From positions 1-64,000 of the forward strand of contig JALCLA010000006.1 in the NCBI GenBank assembly GCA_022647565.1: a stretch of 64,000 bases of DNA. Direction: 5' to 3'. Shown here piece after piece: positions 55,501 through 64,000 of this stretch. This DNA comes from Chiayiivirga sp. (GTDB taxonomy: Bacteria > Pseudomonadota > Gammaproteobacteria > Xanthomonadales > Xanthomonadaceae). A program made the translations under genes and the position numbers. The stretch's first letter is position 1. Each line of letters begins with the position of its first letter. The notes beneath the pieces were generated by a model that saw only the letters and a program-made list of their open reading frames with translations, made no database searches and was not told where the DNA came from.

Positions 55501-55775
55501 TCTTCAAGGAGCACAAGTCGGAGCTGTGGCTCGACATCCAGAACGTGGGCAACCTGATCAACAAGGATTGGGGCCACGTGATCGACTACGGCTTCAACGC
55601 CAACCAGGCCGTGGCGTCGCTGGTCGGCATCCACCAGGGTCGCTACGTCTACAACTACCGCGCCGGGACCGAGTTCGGCCAGGCCACGGCGCTGGTCGTC
55701 CCGACCGATGCCGACGGCCAGACCAACGGCATCTCGCAGTGGTCGCTGCAGGTGGGCTTCCGCTACAAGTTCTAA
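52506..55775 (+). CDS. Oar-like TonB-dependent outer-membrane receptor
   Basis: A 1089-residue protein. The signal peptide MKRNFRVKRLAGALAVLLAT is cleaved near VYAQT. Residues about 27-115 are a carboxypeptidase-regulatory-like beta domain (LAGRITGTDGAPLAGATITI, TDADGRYNSRGL, GPYTVTVQKDGFQG). The plug follows (SVSRQDIEALPSINGNIQDY, RFNKITIDGVSASDTFGL, SNYDVIYSGAAGANVNAVTK). A long beta-barrel then ends in LQVGFRYKF with the terminal Phe typical of outer-membrane proteins. This architecture is common in Lysobacterales and Bacteroidota for receptors of large or unknown ligands. No tonB/exb genes are adjacent. A strong hairpin follows the stop. Ligand unknown. Confidence 0.93.
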   Translation: MKRNFRVKRLAGALAVLLATSPVYAQTTSASLAGRITGTDGAPLAGATITIVHTPSGTTSRATTDADGRYNSRGLRVGGPYTVTVQKDGFQGEASENVFLLLGETAAVNADLEAAATTALEAVEVVAAAGTSVFSPESMGAGTSVSRQDIEALPSINGNIQDYMRLDPRVAFTDRASGSISAGGQNPRFNKITIDGVSASDTFGLEGNNLPTQRQPASMETIEAIDVSLSNYDVIYSGAAGANVNAVTKSGTNEFHGSVYGYYRDSDWFGEHPITERDFTEFTEEETYGGTVGGPILKDRLFFFANYEKYKRGKPSPDLSGTPLGTNGDFDAADVAEAQRIARDVYGFDAGELTGNGDTELEEKAIKLDWNISDDHRANFRYSDLDQNRVRPEGSGAANISLSSNWFNHAKTVESYVGQVFSDWSDTFSTEFKASYRDYSAVRVTPTTAPAIQIYFDDGNNANQITAGDFIRLGTERSSMGNALLTETWDYFGAATWTLGDHDLKFGAQYSDNDIYNFFLQDAWGNYSFYGLDAFRTGQYFDYDLQTNPTNPDAIPARYANKNLGLFVQDSWYFSPNLTLSFGIRADKPDTDPQPEFNACFATPRVANNTGPTTCPNGGFGLDNSNTYNGDFIIQPRFGFNYTFDWDRPTQLRGGIGLFQGDAPQVWTSNSYQSTGLNFLSYQNITDFANVPFTPDGLNPNIPARGNAVRNVNVIANDFELPSVWKANLAFDHELPWWGMVATAELLVTEVENGLFYNSLNLGPGYLGPDGRALFWNPSAPNFLSTANNRFGRNSFFGDVFLLENTNKGRSQQLTLLLNKPYTGDSDWSWSAGYTYTNTDEAGALTSSTAGSGFGSQYNFSTNEELANTARYEIKNRFTGALNWRHAFFGDYATSVGLFYEGRSGRPFSYIFSGDANGDNRTFNDLFYVPAGRGDVLFGTISNSGVFTANPVAENAFFTWLAGRPDLEAYAGTYAPENGFRAGWVNTFDLRFSQELPGFFKEHKSELWLDIQNVGNLINKDWGHVIDYGFNANQAVASLVGIHQGRYVYNYRAGTEFGQATALVVPTDADGQTNGISQWSLQVGFRYKF

Positions 55776-55795
55776 GCGTTCTGTAGTTGCGACAA

Positions 55796-55823
55796 GAAAC
55801 GGCCGGCGCAAGCCGGCCGTTTC
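55796..55823 (+). terminator. Rho-independent terminator of the receptor gene
   Basis: GAAACGGCCGGC (55796-55807) pairs perfectly with GCCGGCCGTTTC (55812-55823) around a GCAA tetraloop, starting 21 bases after the stop and followed by GTTTCTGG. Strong stem with modest T-richness. Confidence 0.85.
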
Positions 55824-55943
55824 GTTTCTGGCGGGGCGTGATCTCCGAGTGATGTTCTCGCGCCACAGCGCGAAGACGCGCAAACCGCTTGACCCCGCCG
55901 CCCCGAGTTCGGCAACCTGCACTTGCCCTTGTTCGCATCGGTC

Positions 55944-56990
55944 ATGATCAACCTCAGCGTCTTCCGCCACTTCGTCCCGACCCATTCGCTCTCGCCGGCG
56001 GACCGTGGCGAGCTGGCGCGGCACAGTTATGTTGCGGGCTACCAGCCGGGTCAGGTGCTGTTCCATCGCGGCGATGCGGCGAGGACCGTGGCCTACCTCA
56101 TTTCGGGCGAAGTGGAGCTGGTGAGCGAACTGGGTTCGCGCCTGATTGCGGGCGACACCGACGCCTCGCGCTACGCGCTGGCAAACGGCGAGAAGCGCAA
56201 CGTCACGGCCACCTGCACGCGCGCGGCGCAGGTGCTCTTCATCGATCGCAACCATCTCGACCTGATGCTGACCTGGGCCCAGACCGGCGCGGTGGAGGTG
56301 CAGGACCTGCAACAAGGCGAGGCCGGCGACTGGATGAGCGCGATGCTGCGCAATCCGGCCTTCCATCGCATTCCGCCCGCCAATATTGCGCAGATCATCG
56401 CCTGCGTGGAGCAGGTCGAGTTCGCGGCTGGTGACACCATCATCCGGCAGGGCGAAGCCGGCGATTACTACTACGTGGTCACCGACGGCATCTGCCAGGT
56501 GCTGCTGCAGGATCCCACTGGCCTGGGAGAACGCGAGCTGGATCGCATCGGACAAGGCCAGGGTTTCGGCGAAGAAGCCCTGGTTTCCGGCGATCCACGC
56601 AATGCAACGGTGCGGGCGCTTTCGCGCGTCAGCCTGGTGCGACTGGCGGCGCAGGATTTCACCCGGCTGCTGCGCGACCCGTTGATGCACCGTGTCGATA
56701 TCGATGCCTTGCCGCGCGGCGCGATCCTGGTTGATGTGCGGCTGCAGGAGGAATATCTGCGCGGGCATCTCGAGGGCGCGGTGAACCTGCCTCTGCGGCG
56801 CCTGCGCGGGGAAGCCCGCAGCATGGATGTCAGTCGCCCGCTGGTGGTCTACTGCGACACCGGACGGCGCAGTGCGTCGGCCACCTTCCTGCTCAGCGAG
56901 CGCGGCTTCGATGCGCGCTGGGTCGACAAGGGCGTACCCGAGTCCCGCTACGTGAATCTGCCGGAAGCCAGCCCGCCTGCAGCCGGGTAG
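55944..56990 (+). CDS. Double cyclic-nucleotide-binding / rhodanese fusion protein
   Basis: A 348-residue cytosolic protein from the ATG at 55944; a TTG at 55923 is less likely. Two cNMP-binding domains: the first (about 5-115; YQPGQVLFHRGDAARTVAYL, ISGEVELVS) lacks a clear phosphate-binding cassette; the second (about 150-245) has FAAGDTIIRQGEAGDYYYVV and the cassette GFGEEALVSGDPRNATVRAL, where Glu and Arg would bind a cyclic nucleotide. The C-terminal rhodanese domain (about 255-340) has ILVDVRLQEEYLRGHLEGAV and the active-site Cys in YCDTGRRSASATFLL. It may be a sulfur-transfer or redox protein gated by a cyclic nucleotide. No effector domain for DNA binding is seen. Confidence 0.9.
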   Translation: MINLSVFRHFVPTHSLSPADRGELARHSYVAGYQPGQVLFHRGDAARTVAYLISGEVELVSELGSRLIAGDTDASRYALANGEKRNVTATCTRAAQVLFIDRNHLDLMLTWAQTGAVEVQDLQQGEAGDWMSAMLRNPAFHRIPPANIAQIIACVEQVEFAAGDTIIRQGEAGDYYYVVTDGICQVLLQDPTGLGERELDRIGQGQGFGEEALVSGDPRNATVRALSRVSLVRLAAQDFTRLLRDPLMHRVDIDALPRGAILVDVRLQEEYLRGHLEGAVNLPLRRLRGEARSMDVSRPLVVYCDTGRRSASATFLLSERGFDARWVDKGVPESRYVNLPEASPPAAG

Positions 56991-57319
56991 CTCGCCCCTG
57001 CATTCCGCGCCGCTACCTGTATTCCGCTCACCCACCGCGCGACGCCGCAGGCGCGTCGGCGAAGGATCGCGGCGCCGGTGCGACGTCGTCACAGCGCAAC
57101 TGCGGACTCCACGAACCGATGGTGAATCGCCTGCATCGGAGGGTGATCGCAAGCGGGACGCGGACGGACAGCAAACGCGAATTCCACGGGGTTCCTCCAA
57201 GCCAGTCATCGAGAGCGTAGCGCCGCAGGCGCGAAGTCGGAGGGGCGCCGGGCCGGCAGAGCGGCGTGGCAGTCGAACCACCGCAAGGCCTATGGCATAG
57301 TCCCCGGTCCAGACACGCA
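56991..57319. other. Intergenic region before ppnN
   Basis: A 329-base region without a supported gene. CGCCGCAGGCGCG occurs twice (near 57042 and 57221), a small GC-rich near-palindrome that may form hairpins. TATGGCATAGT (near 57290) could include a -10 element for ppnN; no convincing -35 was found. Confidence 0.4.
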
Positions 57320-58705
57320 ATGAAGAAGAAGACCACGATGGCCAGCCTTACCGTCAACGCCCGCATTTCGCCGCGCGGCGGCCTTGATGTCCTGTCCCGT
57401 AGTGAAGTGAGTCGATTGCGCGATGCCTCCGCGGGCGGGCTGCACGAACTGCTGCGCCGCTGCGCGCTTGCCGTGCTGACCTCGGGCAGCCAGTCCGATG
57501 ATCCACGTGCCGCGCTGGAGCGCTATCCGAACTTCGACATCCAGGTGCAGCAGCAGGATCGCGGCATCAAGCTCGAGCTCTCGCATGCGCCGAGCCAGGC
57601 CTTCGTCGATGGCCAGATCATCTCGGGTGTGGCCGAACTGCTCTACGCCGTGGTGCGCGACATCGCCTATGTCTCCACCGAGATCCAGGACAGCGGCCAG
57701 TTCGACCTGACCGACTCGCACGACATCACCAATGCCGTGTTCGAGATCCTGCGCAATGCACGCATCCTGCGCCCGCACGTGGATCCCAACCTCGTGGTGT
57801 GCTGGGGTGGCCACTCGATCGGGCGCGAGGAATACCTCTATACCAAGGCCGTCGGCTACGAACTGGGCTTGCGCGCGCTCGACATCTGCACCGGCTGCGG
57901 CCCGGGTGCGATGAAGGGTCCGATGAAGGGCGCCACCATCGCCCACGCCAAGCAGAGGCGGCGCACCAACCGCTACATCGGCATCACCGAGCCCGGCATC
58001 ATCGCGGCGGAATCGCCAAACCCGATCGTCAACCACCTGGTGATCATGCCCGACATCGAGAAGCGCCTCGAAGCCTTCGTGCGCGTCGGCCACGGCATCA
58101 TCGTGTTTCCCGGTGGAGTCGGCACCGCAGAGGAAATCCTCTACCTGCTCGGCATCCTGCTGCACCCGGACAATGCCGGCACGCCGTTCCCGCTGGTGTT
58201 CACCGGCCCGCGCCAGTCCGCGGCGTACTTCGAGCAGATCGACCAGTTCCTGCGCCTGACGCTGGGTGAGGGCGTGGCCGAGCGTTACCGCATCATCGTC
58301 GACAACCCGCCCGAGGTGGCGAAGTATCTGATGCGCGGCGTGGACAAGGTGCGTTCGCACCGGCTCGACAACAAGGACGCCTTCTTCTTCAACTGGTCGC
58401 TGCGGATCCAGCCCGAGTTCCAGCTTCCGTTCGCACCCACGCACGAGAACATGGCGCGACTGGAACTGCACCGCGACCGCCCGGCGCACCTGCTGGCTGC
58501 CGACCTGCGCCGCGCCTTCTCCGGCATCGTCGCAGGCAACGTCAAGGAAGACGGCATGCGCGCGATCGAACAGCACGGCCCGTTCCGCATCGACGGCGAA
58601 CCCGAGATCATGCGTGCCCTCGACGCCCTGCTGCGGGCTTTCGTGGCGCAGAACCGGATGAAGATGTCGGGCGAGTATCGGCCGTGCTATGAGGTGGTGG
58701 CCTAG
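57320..58705 (+). CDS. ppnN: Pyrimidine/purine nucleotide 5'-monophosphate nucleosidase
   Basis: A 461-residue protein, close to PpnN (YgdH) of Escherichia coli at 454. The ATG at 57320 begins MKKKTTMASLTVNARISPRG; an open frame further 5' is not coding. The LOG-type lysine decarboxylase-like core shows VVCWGGHSIGREEYLYTKAV, TGCGPGAMKGPMKGATIAHA, and the catalytic PGGxGTxxE as FPGGVGTAEEILYLLGILL. N- and C-terminal extensions (DUF3412/DUF4478-like) distinguish it from plant-type LOG proteins. The enzyme cleaves nucleoside monophosphates to base and ribose phosphate and is activated by (p)ppGpp in Escherichia coli. Cytosolic. Alone in its transcription unit as far as can be seen. Confidence 0.96.
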   Translation: MKKKTTMASLTVNARISPRGGLDVLSRSEVSRLRDASAGGLHELLRRCALAVLTSGSQSDDPRAALERYPNFDIQVQQQDRGIKLELSHAPSQAFVDGQIISGVAELLYAVVRDIAYVSTEIQDSGQFDLTDSHDITNAVFEILRNARILRPHVDPNLVVCWGGHSIGREEYLYTKAVGYELGLRALDICTGCGPGAMKGPMKGATIAHAKQRRRTNRYIGITEPGIIAAESPNPIVNHLVIMPDIEKRLEAFVRVGHGIIVFPGGVGTAEEILYLLGILLHPDNAGTPFPLVFTGPRQSAAYFEQIDQFLRLTLGEGVAERYRIIVDNPPEVAKYLMRGVDKVRSHRLDNKDAFFFNWSLRIQPEFQLPFAPTHENMARLELHRDRPAHLLAADLRRAFSGIVAGNVKEDGMRAIEQHGPFRIDGEPEIMRALDALLRAFVAQNRMKMSGEYRPCYEVVA

Positions 58706-58840
58706 GGCAGCCGCGCCCCCAGGGCGCCACTACTCCTCGGCGGGATAGGACTATTCTCAGGCCAGATTGGGCGAGACGCCGATGCAACTGCGGCAAACCG
58801 GGCGCGAGGATGGAGCCCCATCCGACCGGAGCCTGCCGAC

Positions 58841-59389
58841 ATGCCTTGCCCCAACCCCCGACGCCCGAGCGGTTTCAGCCTGATCGAACTGCTCGTTGGC
58901 GTGGCAATCGTTGCCCTGCTCTTGGCACTGGCCCTGCCGTCGCTGGGCGCGGCGCGCTCGGCCGCGACTTCGATGGAGGCGATGTCCCGACTCCAGGATT
59001 CGCTCACTGAGGCGCAGCGGACCAGCCTGGTTCATCGCTCGGAGGTGGTCCTGTGCCCCAGTGCCGATGGTCGAACCTGCTCCGGCGACACGGTCTGGGA
59101 GCAGGGTTGGGTCGTGTTCCAGGACCGCGACGGAAACCGGGCACCTGATGCAGGCTTGGGACTGCTGAGACGTGAGCCGGCGCTCGATGCCGGCCTGCGG
59201 CTCCGTACGTCGGCTGGCCGTCCACGTCTGGTGATTCAGCCCAGGGGTGGGGCGGCCGCCGGTTCGAACGCCACCTTTACGCTTTGCGATGCGCGCGGCG
59301 TCACCAGGGCCAGCGTGCTGGTGATCGCCAACAGCGGTAGTGTGCGGCGCGAGCACCTGCCGGCCGGAAGAGATGCGGTGTGCCCATGA
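58841..59389 (+). CDS. Type IV minor pseudopilin (FimT/GspH family)
   Basis: A 182-residue prepilin-like protein. The class III signal is RRPSGFSLIELLVGVAIVAL with cleavage by PilD between Gly and Phe; Glu5 of the mature protein is present. The globular part has the GspH/FimT-like block LQDSLTEAQRTSLVHRSEVV, VFQDRDGNR and RPRLVIQPRGG. In Lysobacterales fimT normally starts a fimT-pilV-pilW-pilX-pilY1-pilE cluster on one strand. Here it is on the opposite strand, convergent with pilE, so it may be inverted or belong to another pseudopilin set. The start ATG at 58841 gives a short leader. Confidence 0.9.
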   Translation: MPCPNPRRPSGFSLIELLVGVAIVALLLALALPSLGAARSAATSMEAMSRLQDSLTEAQRTSLVHRSEVVLCPSADGRTCSGDTVWEQGWVVFQDRDGNRAPDAGLGLLRREPALDAGLRLRTSAGRPRLVIQPRGGAAAGSNATFTLCDARGVTRASVLVIANSGSVRREHLPAGRDAVCP

Positions 59390-59391
59390 AA

Positions 59392-59422
59392 CAAGGGTGC
59401 GCCGTCGAACGGCGCACCCTTG
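59392..59422. terminator. Hairpin between convergent fimT-like gene and pilE
   Basis: CAAGGGTGCGCCG (59392-59404) pairs perfectly with CGGCGCACCCTTG (59410-59422) around TCGAA. It lies three bases after the plus-strand stop and 34 bases beyond the pilE stop, so it may serve both directions. T runs are absent. Confidence 0.65.
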
Positions 59423-59455
59423 GAGTGTGTCGACCTGCGATGAAGGGCGAGCTGC

Positions 59456-59890
59456 CTACCAGCAACCATCCGTGGCCGGAGTGCGTGCTCCGGTGTTGGT
59501 GAGACCCAGCGTGCCGCAGGTGTCATCGGCCTGGCCACCCGACGGAACGGCCTGCAACGAAAAGGTGGTGGCTGTTGGCGCAGCGGTGAAGCCCACCGTG
59601 TAGAAGCCATTGAGTTCGGTGGTGCAGGCTTGAGCAGGAATGACCGCGCCAGCATACGAACGGCTGGTGGTGTAGACCCGTTCCATGAATTGTGCCTGTT
59701 CGGTCAGGCAGGTCATGGCCACCTGACGGCGACTGCGCCGAACGTAGTCGTTGTACGCGGGCAACGCGATGGCCGCGATGATCGCGATGATCGCGACCAC
59801 GATCATCAATTCGATCAGGGTGAATCCCCGACCGCGCCGGCCAAGCCGGGCGGTCGAGGTGGCGCGTTGTGCAGCAAGGCAATGGCGCAT
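59456..59890 (-). CDS. pilE: Type IV pilin PilE-like
   Basis: A 144-residue prepilin from the ATG at 59890, which sits just inside the end of pilY1 so the two overlap slightly. The leader is basic (ARLGRRGRG) and is cleaved before [21 protein letters not shown]; Glu5 is present. Next comes [20 protein letters not shown]. The C-terminal part has two cysteine pairs that may form the D-region disulfide ([23 protein letters not shown]). In Pseudomonas and Xanthomonas, PilE is the minor pilin encoded after pilY1 and helps form the pilus tip or priming complex. The position after pilY1 supports that role. Confidence 0.92.
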   Translation of the reverse strand: MRHCLAAQRATSTARLGRRGRGFTLIELMIVVAIIAIIAAIALPAYNDYVRRSRRQVAMTCLTEQAQFMERVYTTSRSYAGAVIPAQACTTELNGFYTVGFTAAPTATTFSLQAVPSGGQADDTCGTLGLTNTGARTPATDGCW

Positions 59891-59892
59891 CG

Positions 59893-62800
59893 TCAGTTCC
59901 CTTCCAGTTCCTGCCACGAGGCGCGACGCGGCACCGAGCCTTGCGGGTTGATGCTGGCCTCGCCCAGTTCGCCGCCCGAACCGCCGACGACGAGCAAGTC
60001 GTCGATGATCGTGGGAAGAGTTGGCATGCCCACGCCCAGGTCGATCGAGCCGACCGGCACCTGACTGCTGCCATCGGTGAGGTTGTCGTTGTCGTCAACC
60101 ACGCCATCGCCGTTGGTGTCGTGCTCGAAGAACCGCTCGCTGGTGCTGGCGCCGGAGAAGGCATCCAGTGCGTTGACGTAGCCCGAGCCACCTGCATCGC
60201 AGCTTACGTCGGTCGCGGGGATGATGCTCGCGAATACGAGCACCGTACCCACCAGTTGTGGACGGTTGGTGACCCGCTCGCCGGGAGTGGGTTGATCGAG
60301 GTCGACATACCAGCCCTGCTTGCCCGCGGTCAGGTCACTCGGCGGTTCGAACCCACGCAACGCCGTACCGTTTACCGTGGTGGTCACGAAGATCTTGCGC
60401 TGCATCAGGTCGGACTTGGTCAGCGTCGCGCTGCTTTCATCGATCACGCCGTAGATCGTCTGCACGCTCACGTCGGCCGGGTCGTCCTTGCTCAGGTAGC
60501 TGCCGGTGCCGAAGAAGATCCAGGCTTTGTTCGTGGTCGGGTCGCGACCCAATGCCAGGCCGGTGGTGATCGGCTGGCCGGTCGGGGTGGTGAACATGGG
60601 GTCGCCACCGAAGGCGACGATGGGCGTGCCGCCGCTGAAGTCGAATTTCCACATGTTGCCCAAGCGGTCGCCGGCGTACACCGCATCGACCTTGCCGTCG
60701 CCATTGGTGTCGCGGCCGCGCGGTGCGGACAGGCCGTTGTCGCCGGTGGCACCGGTCTTGATCCGGTGCAGCACTGCGCCCGTGGTCACGTCCAGCACCA
60801 GGAGCACGGCTTCACCGCTGGTGCTGTTGAAGCCGTTGCCGACGATGGCGGCAACGGTGCCGTCCTGCAGCGGAGCCAGAAGCGGCTCGCTCAGCACGAA
60901 ACCCAGATCGGCGTCGGTCGTGCCATCCATCTCCCACAACACCTTGCTGTCGTCGAACGTGGCGGGGTTGGTGACATCCAGTCCGAACAGGCTCTTGCCG
61001 CCGCGACCGAGCGCACCGACCAGATAACTCTTGCCCGGTGTCTGCCGCTGCGAGGTGACCACCACAGGGCCGTCGACGAAGTAGCGATGCACGTAGTACG
61101 GGTCGCTGAGCTTGCCCAGCTCGGCTGCGGAGACGCCACCCGGCACATAGGCAAAGAGTTCGTTGCCCGTATCGGCGTTGAAGGCGTGCAACATGCCGTC
61201 GTTGGCGCCGACGTAGAGCGTGTCGGTCGCGCTGACGTAGAACGGCGAGGAGTTCACCACATCGCCCAGCAGCGAGTCGCGGATGCGGAGGCCGTCGGCG
61301 CCTTCCCGGCTCTGGTCACCGCGCAGGTAGGCCAGGTTCTGCGCGCTGGTTGCTGGCGCCGAGATGCGCGCGCTCTGGTCGAGCAGGGCCAATTGGGCCG
61401 TGGTGGGGAAGGACTCGCCCTTGTCGATCGCTCCGCCCCACGTGAAGATCTTGCGTGACGCCGGAGTAACGGCGGCGATCCGGTCCGACGCCGACCAGCT
61501 CGCGACCGCCGCGACGCCACTGCTGGTGGCGTTGTAGGCCTTGAGTTCGCCGTGCCAACGGCCGCTGACGTAGCTCGCCTGGAAAACGCGCGTGTCGGTG
61601 GTGAACGAGGTGCTGTTCGCGGTCACGTTCGAGGCCGAGCCGAGGCGTTGCGCGATGGAGTTGAAGGCGTCCAGCAGGCCGCGCTGGAACTCGCGAGCAT
61701 TGGAGGCGACGATGAAGCTGCCGCGGCCATTGACGGACGCGTGCCAGAGGTCGTCGATACGTTCGGCATTCTCCGTGTCGGTTGGATCGGGCCAGCGCTT
61801 GCTGCCGTTGGTGACGCTGGGCAGTTCGGTCTTCGGGTCGAGTGTTCCCTGCAGGCCGATCGACACGCCGAAGGTGGTCATGTGCTGCCAGAAAGCCTCA
61901 TCGGCGCTGGACGTGGGCACGTTGTTCTTGAGGTCGCGCAGATCCGTCTTCCAGTAGGCCATGGCAACGTCGGCAAGAGTGTCGGTGGCCGAGGTCCCGC
62001 AGGTGGCGCCGCTGCCGCCGCTGAGGTTGTCGCAATACGGGCGCTTGGGCGTGTAGGTGTAGGTGCGGCCCCCGGTGACTCCGTCGGTGATTTCCACGCC
62101 GTCGGTGCCATCCGCATCGCCCACCTTCTGACCCGTTCCGTAGTTATTGTTGCTGTTCCAGTAGCCGTCGGTGGTGAGGATCGCGAAGCTCTGGCGGCAG
62201 GTGAACTGGTCGGTACCGCTTTCAGGTCCCCACGGACCCGTGGCGGTGTCGTCCTTGAAGTACTCGCCGGCGCGGCGCAAGGCACCTTGCAACGGCGTGC
62301 TGTTGCTGCCGTTCGCATCGTGCAGGCGCTGGAACCACGTGTCGCGGTTCGAGCCGCTGAACACGCCGTTGTTGGACGTCACCGGGATGTCGAACGCGCT
62401 GCGATTCCAGATCGTGTCGTAACCGATGCGCAGGGTCGCGCCGAGCTGGGAGAAGGCTTCGCTGGCGCCGGCCTTGGCCACCTTCATGCGGGTCGAGTGA
62501 TACGAATACCAGGTGGTGAAGTTGGTGATCTCCTGGGCCTCGGTCCGATTGATGGTGCCGGTGGCTGGAGGCGTGGCCGGGATCGTGGGTGTGGCATAGG
62601 TGCAATTGCGCCAGCCCTTGTTGCGTGAGCTGGTGTCGCAGCCCTTGCTGTCTTCGCTGATGAAGACAACGTCCATCCGGACGTTCCTGTAACGCGAGCC
62701 ACGAACGATGCCGAAGTACCACGTGCCCGATGCCGGGTCGTCAATGATGCACGTTTCCGAGTTGCCGCTGTCGCGGTTGATGCCATCGGCACCGGCGCAC

Positions 62801-63609
62801 GCGCCGCCATTGCTGGCGTCGTTGTCACGGCCGCCATACAGATTGGCCCCGGATCCGTTGCCGTTGTTGTAGCTCGGACCGTTGTCGCCGTGGGAGCCAC
62901 CCGACAAGGTCACGATCAGCTGCGTCACATTCGCAGGCACGTTGACCGACACGGAGTTCGCGTAGTTATTCGCGGTTCCGCTGGTGTCACTCAGGTTAGC
63001 GGTGGGAAAGCCTGACGGACGATCCGTGCCAAACCATTCGCTACGCACCACGTGATCAACGCCGGAAACCTTGCGGAATTGGAAGCGATAGAAGTTGGCC
63101 TGATCGGTCAAGTCGGTTGCGGACGGCTTGGGATAGAGCACCGACTCTTTTGTAGTAGCGAGATCGATCGGGACCGTCAGCAAGCTGGGGTGGTCCCAGG
63201 CACTGCCGAAACCTAGGCCCGTGGCGTAGCGGGTATTGTCGGACTTGATCCACGGCTTATACGTGGTACGTGGATCGTAGAAGATCGTGTTGCTGCCGTA
63301 GAACCGGTCCGCAATGACATCGTCTAGGCCATCGGCAAGTCGCTCATAGCCATCGTCATCAACATAGGCGAAGTCGTGCCGGTTGCTCGTGTCTGCCGGC
63401 ATGGAGTAGAACTCCATCGAGCCCGAATCATCGAGGATGAAACGCACGTTGGCCGGCGGGTAGGCCGCACCCGACTGCAGCGGCACGTCGGGAATGTCGA
63501 TGGCCGCGGCTTGGCCGGCACACAGGGTGAGCAGGGCGACGCCGAGCAGGGTGGCGCGCGGCTTTGGGGCCGCGGCGCGCAGACAACGGATGGCAGGAAT
63601 GAGGTTCAT
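59893..63609 (-). CDS. pilY1: Type IV pilus tip adhesin/assembly protein PilY1-like
   Basis: A protein of 1238 residues. The ATG at 63609 has GAGGATCC upstream; a signal peptide follows ([16 protein letters not shown]). The N-terminal half is von Willebrand A-like, with the MIDAS start [15 protein letters not shown] (DxSxS), and Cys-rich loops. The C-terminal beta-propeller of PilY1 shows [53 protein letters not shown] and the calcium-binding loop [18 protein letters not shown] second loop, [13 protein letters not shown], lies close to the C-terminus. PilY1 sits at the pilus tip, binds surfaces and takes part in surface sensing. It is flanked by pilX and pilE in the standard order. Confidence 0.95.
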   Translation of the reverse strand: MNLIPAIRCLRAAAPKPRATLLGVALLTLCAGQAAAIDIPDVPLQSGAAYPPANVRFILDDSGSMEFYSMPADTSNRHDFAYVDDDGYERLADGLDDVIADRFYGSNTIFYDPRTTYKPWIKSDNTRYATGLGFGSAWDHPSLLTVPIDLATTKESVLYPKPSATDLTDQANFYRFQFRKVSGVDHVVRSEWFGTDRPSGFPTANLSDTSGTANNYANSVSVNVPANVTQLIVTLSGGSHGDNGPSYNNGNGSGANLYGGRDNDASNGGACAGADGINRDSGNSETCIIDDPASGTWYFGIVRGSRYRNVRMDVVFISEDSKGCDTSSRNKGWRNCTYATPTIPATPPATGTINRTEAQEITNFTTWYSYHSTRMKVAKAGASEAFSQLGATLRIGYDTIWNRSAFDIPVTSNNGVFSGSNRDTWFQRLHDANGSNSTPLQGALRRAGEYFKDDTATGPWGPESGTDQFTCRQSFAILTTDGYWNSNNNYGTGQKVGDADGTDGVEITDGVTGGRTYTYTPKRPYCDNLSGGSGATCGTSATDTLADVAMAYWKTDLRDLKNNVPTSSADEAFWQHMTTFGVSIGLQGTLDPKTELPSVTNGSKRWPDPTDTENAERIDDLWHASVNGRGSFIVASNAREFQRGLLDAFNSIAQRLGSASNVTANSTSFTTDTRVFQASYVSGRWHGELKAYNATSSGVAAVASWSASDRIAAVTPASRKIFTWGGAIDKGESFPTTAQLALLDQSARISAPATSAQNLAYLRGDQSREGADGLRIRDSLLGDVVNSSPFYVSATDTLYVGANDGMLHAFNADTGNELFAYVPGGVSAAELGKLSDPYYVHRYFVDGPVVVTSQRQTPGKSYLVGALGRGGKSLFGLDVTNPATFDDSKVLWEMDGTTDADLGFVLSEPLLAPLQDGTVAAIVGNGFNSTSGEAVLLVLDVTTGAVLHRIKTGATGDNGLSAPRGRDTNGDGKVDAVYAGDRLGNMWKFDFSGGTPIVAFGGDPMFTTPTGQPITTGLALGRDPTTNKAWIFFGTGSYLSKDDPADVSVQTIYGVIDESSATLTKSDLMQRKIFVTTTVNGTALRGFEPPSDLTAGKQGWYVDLDQPTPGERVTNRPQLVGTVLVFASIIPATDVSCDAGGSGYVNALDAFSGASTSERFFEHDTNGDGVVDDNDNLTDGSSQVPVGSIDLGVGMPTLPTIIDDLLVVGGSGGELGEASINPQGSVPRRASWQELEGN

Positions 63610-63619
63610 GCGGGGATCC

Positions 63620-64000
63620 TCAGAGGGCAAAGATGGATTGCAGGGTGACGGCGGCGCGGCCGGTCTGGGTGCTGCGGGCAGTGAGGCGGTAGCGGACCTC
63701 GCTGCCGGTGCAGCCGGTGGAACTGACGTCTTCGGACGTGGTGCAGCTGCCGCGCGGCGGGATGCCGGTGGCGATCAATTCGATGATGTAGCGCGGCCGG
63801 TCCACCAGGCCTGCGAGGTCGACTTGCGCCTGCGGTGCCGAGGCCCATACCGTGGTGCTCTCCCACGGCTTGGAGTCGCTCTCCAGGTCGCCCGTGCCGC
63901 ACAGCCCGGCCACGCAGCCGGTGCCTGCGGGCGCGGGACGTGCCGCGGCGGCGATCTCGGCTTCGCGCAGCGCCGCTTCCGCGGCCTGGAAGGCGAGGCT
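63620..64000 (-). CDS. pilX: Type IV pilus assembly protein PilX, 5' part outside window
   Basis: The frame is open to the edge of the window, so only the last 126 codons are seen. They begin SLAFQAAEAALREAEIAAAA, the conserved helix region just after the membrane segment of PilX proteins. Next is a Cys-containing globular part (GTGCVAGLCGTGDLES, SEDVSSTGCTG) ending AVTLQSIFAL. PilX is a minor pilin that takes part in tip assembly with PilY1. The stop is 11 bases before the pilY1 ATG. Confidence 0.88.
   Translation of the reverse strand, partial: SLAFQAAEAALREAEIAAAARPAPAGTGCVAGLCGTGDLESDSKPWESTTVWASAPQAQVDLAGLVDRPRYIIELIATGIPPRGSCTTSEDVSSTGCTGSEVRYRLTARSTQTGRAAVTLQSIFAL

Noticed and set aside
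52095-57320. 1741-codon open frame on the minus strand opposite the Oar-like receptor and the cNMP/rhodanese gene
   Set aside because: It lies antisense to well-supported genes with signal peptide, domains and terminator, is rich in Arg/Val/Gly/Ala, and shows no domain. Long antisense frames are expected in GC-rich codon usage.
1-64000. tRNA, rRNA and CRISPR arrays
   Set aside because: No cloverleaf-like sequences, rRNA segments or regularly spaced short direct repeats were seen in the intergenic regions; only the 35-bp two-copy repeat near 15.5 kb is present.

Overview
The window is a GC-rich chromosomal segment, almost certainly from a gammaproteobacterium of the order Lysobacterales (Xanthomonadales). 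The reasons are petABC followed by sspA, sspB and a DUF3301 gene, the pilX-pilY1-pilE order, an Oar-like TonB-dependent receptor, and secreted proteins ending in an [IV]F-x-[DN]-GFE tail. The genus cannot be fixed from the sequence. No tRNA, rRNA, CRISPR array or replication origin was seen.

Accessory part, 1 to about 29.5 kb. After the 3' end of an unrecognised gene comes a first sigma/kinase/surface-protein locus. On the minus strand it reads ECF-type sigma factor (8303-7791), membrane Ser/Thr kinase (7742-5142), then two secreted right-handed beta-helix proteins (5063-3243 and 3181-1391). A third, AT-richer beta-helix paralogue is divergent on the plus strand (8760-10625). All three paralogues have a choice-of-anchor-Q-like end followed by the GFE tail. 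An IS91-family element then separates this locus from parE. Next are hutG, a 35-bp tandem repeat and a 5'-truncated dadA. A second locus follows: a giant secreted DUF11-repeat protein of about 3370 residues (minus) divergent from a second ECF sigma factor and Ser/Thr kinase (plus). Both loci pair a same-type sigma factor and kinase with large surface proteins transcribed away from the sigma gene. This is the best candidate for an undescribed system here.

Housekeeping part, about 29.7 to 64 kb. It holds miaB, a lytic transglycosylase, a fourth GFE-tailed beta-helix protein, a DegS-like protease, the cytochrome bc1 operon petABC, sspAB, a DUF3301 gene, a third Ser/Thr kinase (with an FGE-sulfatase-like C-terminus) overlapping a tandem-FHA gene, an orphan zinc metallopeptidase, nadC, a DUF1631 gene, a Trm112-like gene, purEK, an ABC ATPase behind sodB, grxD, an SDR gene and a MarC-family gene. 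The last part has an Oar-like receptor, a double cNMP-binding/rhodanese fusion, ppnN, and type IV pilus genes (fimT/gspH on plus; pilE, pilY1 and the 3' end of pilX on minus).

Signalling is a theme: three transmembrane Ser/Thr kinases, two ECF-type sigma factors, a tandem FHA protein and a cNMP-binding protein in 64 kb. All function calls come from reading the translated sequence; no database search was run.
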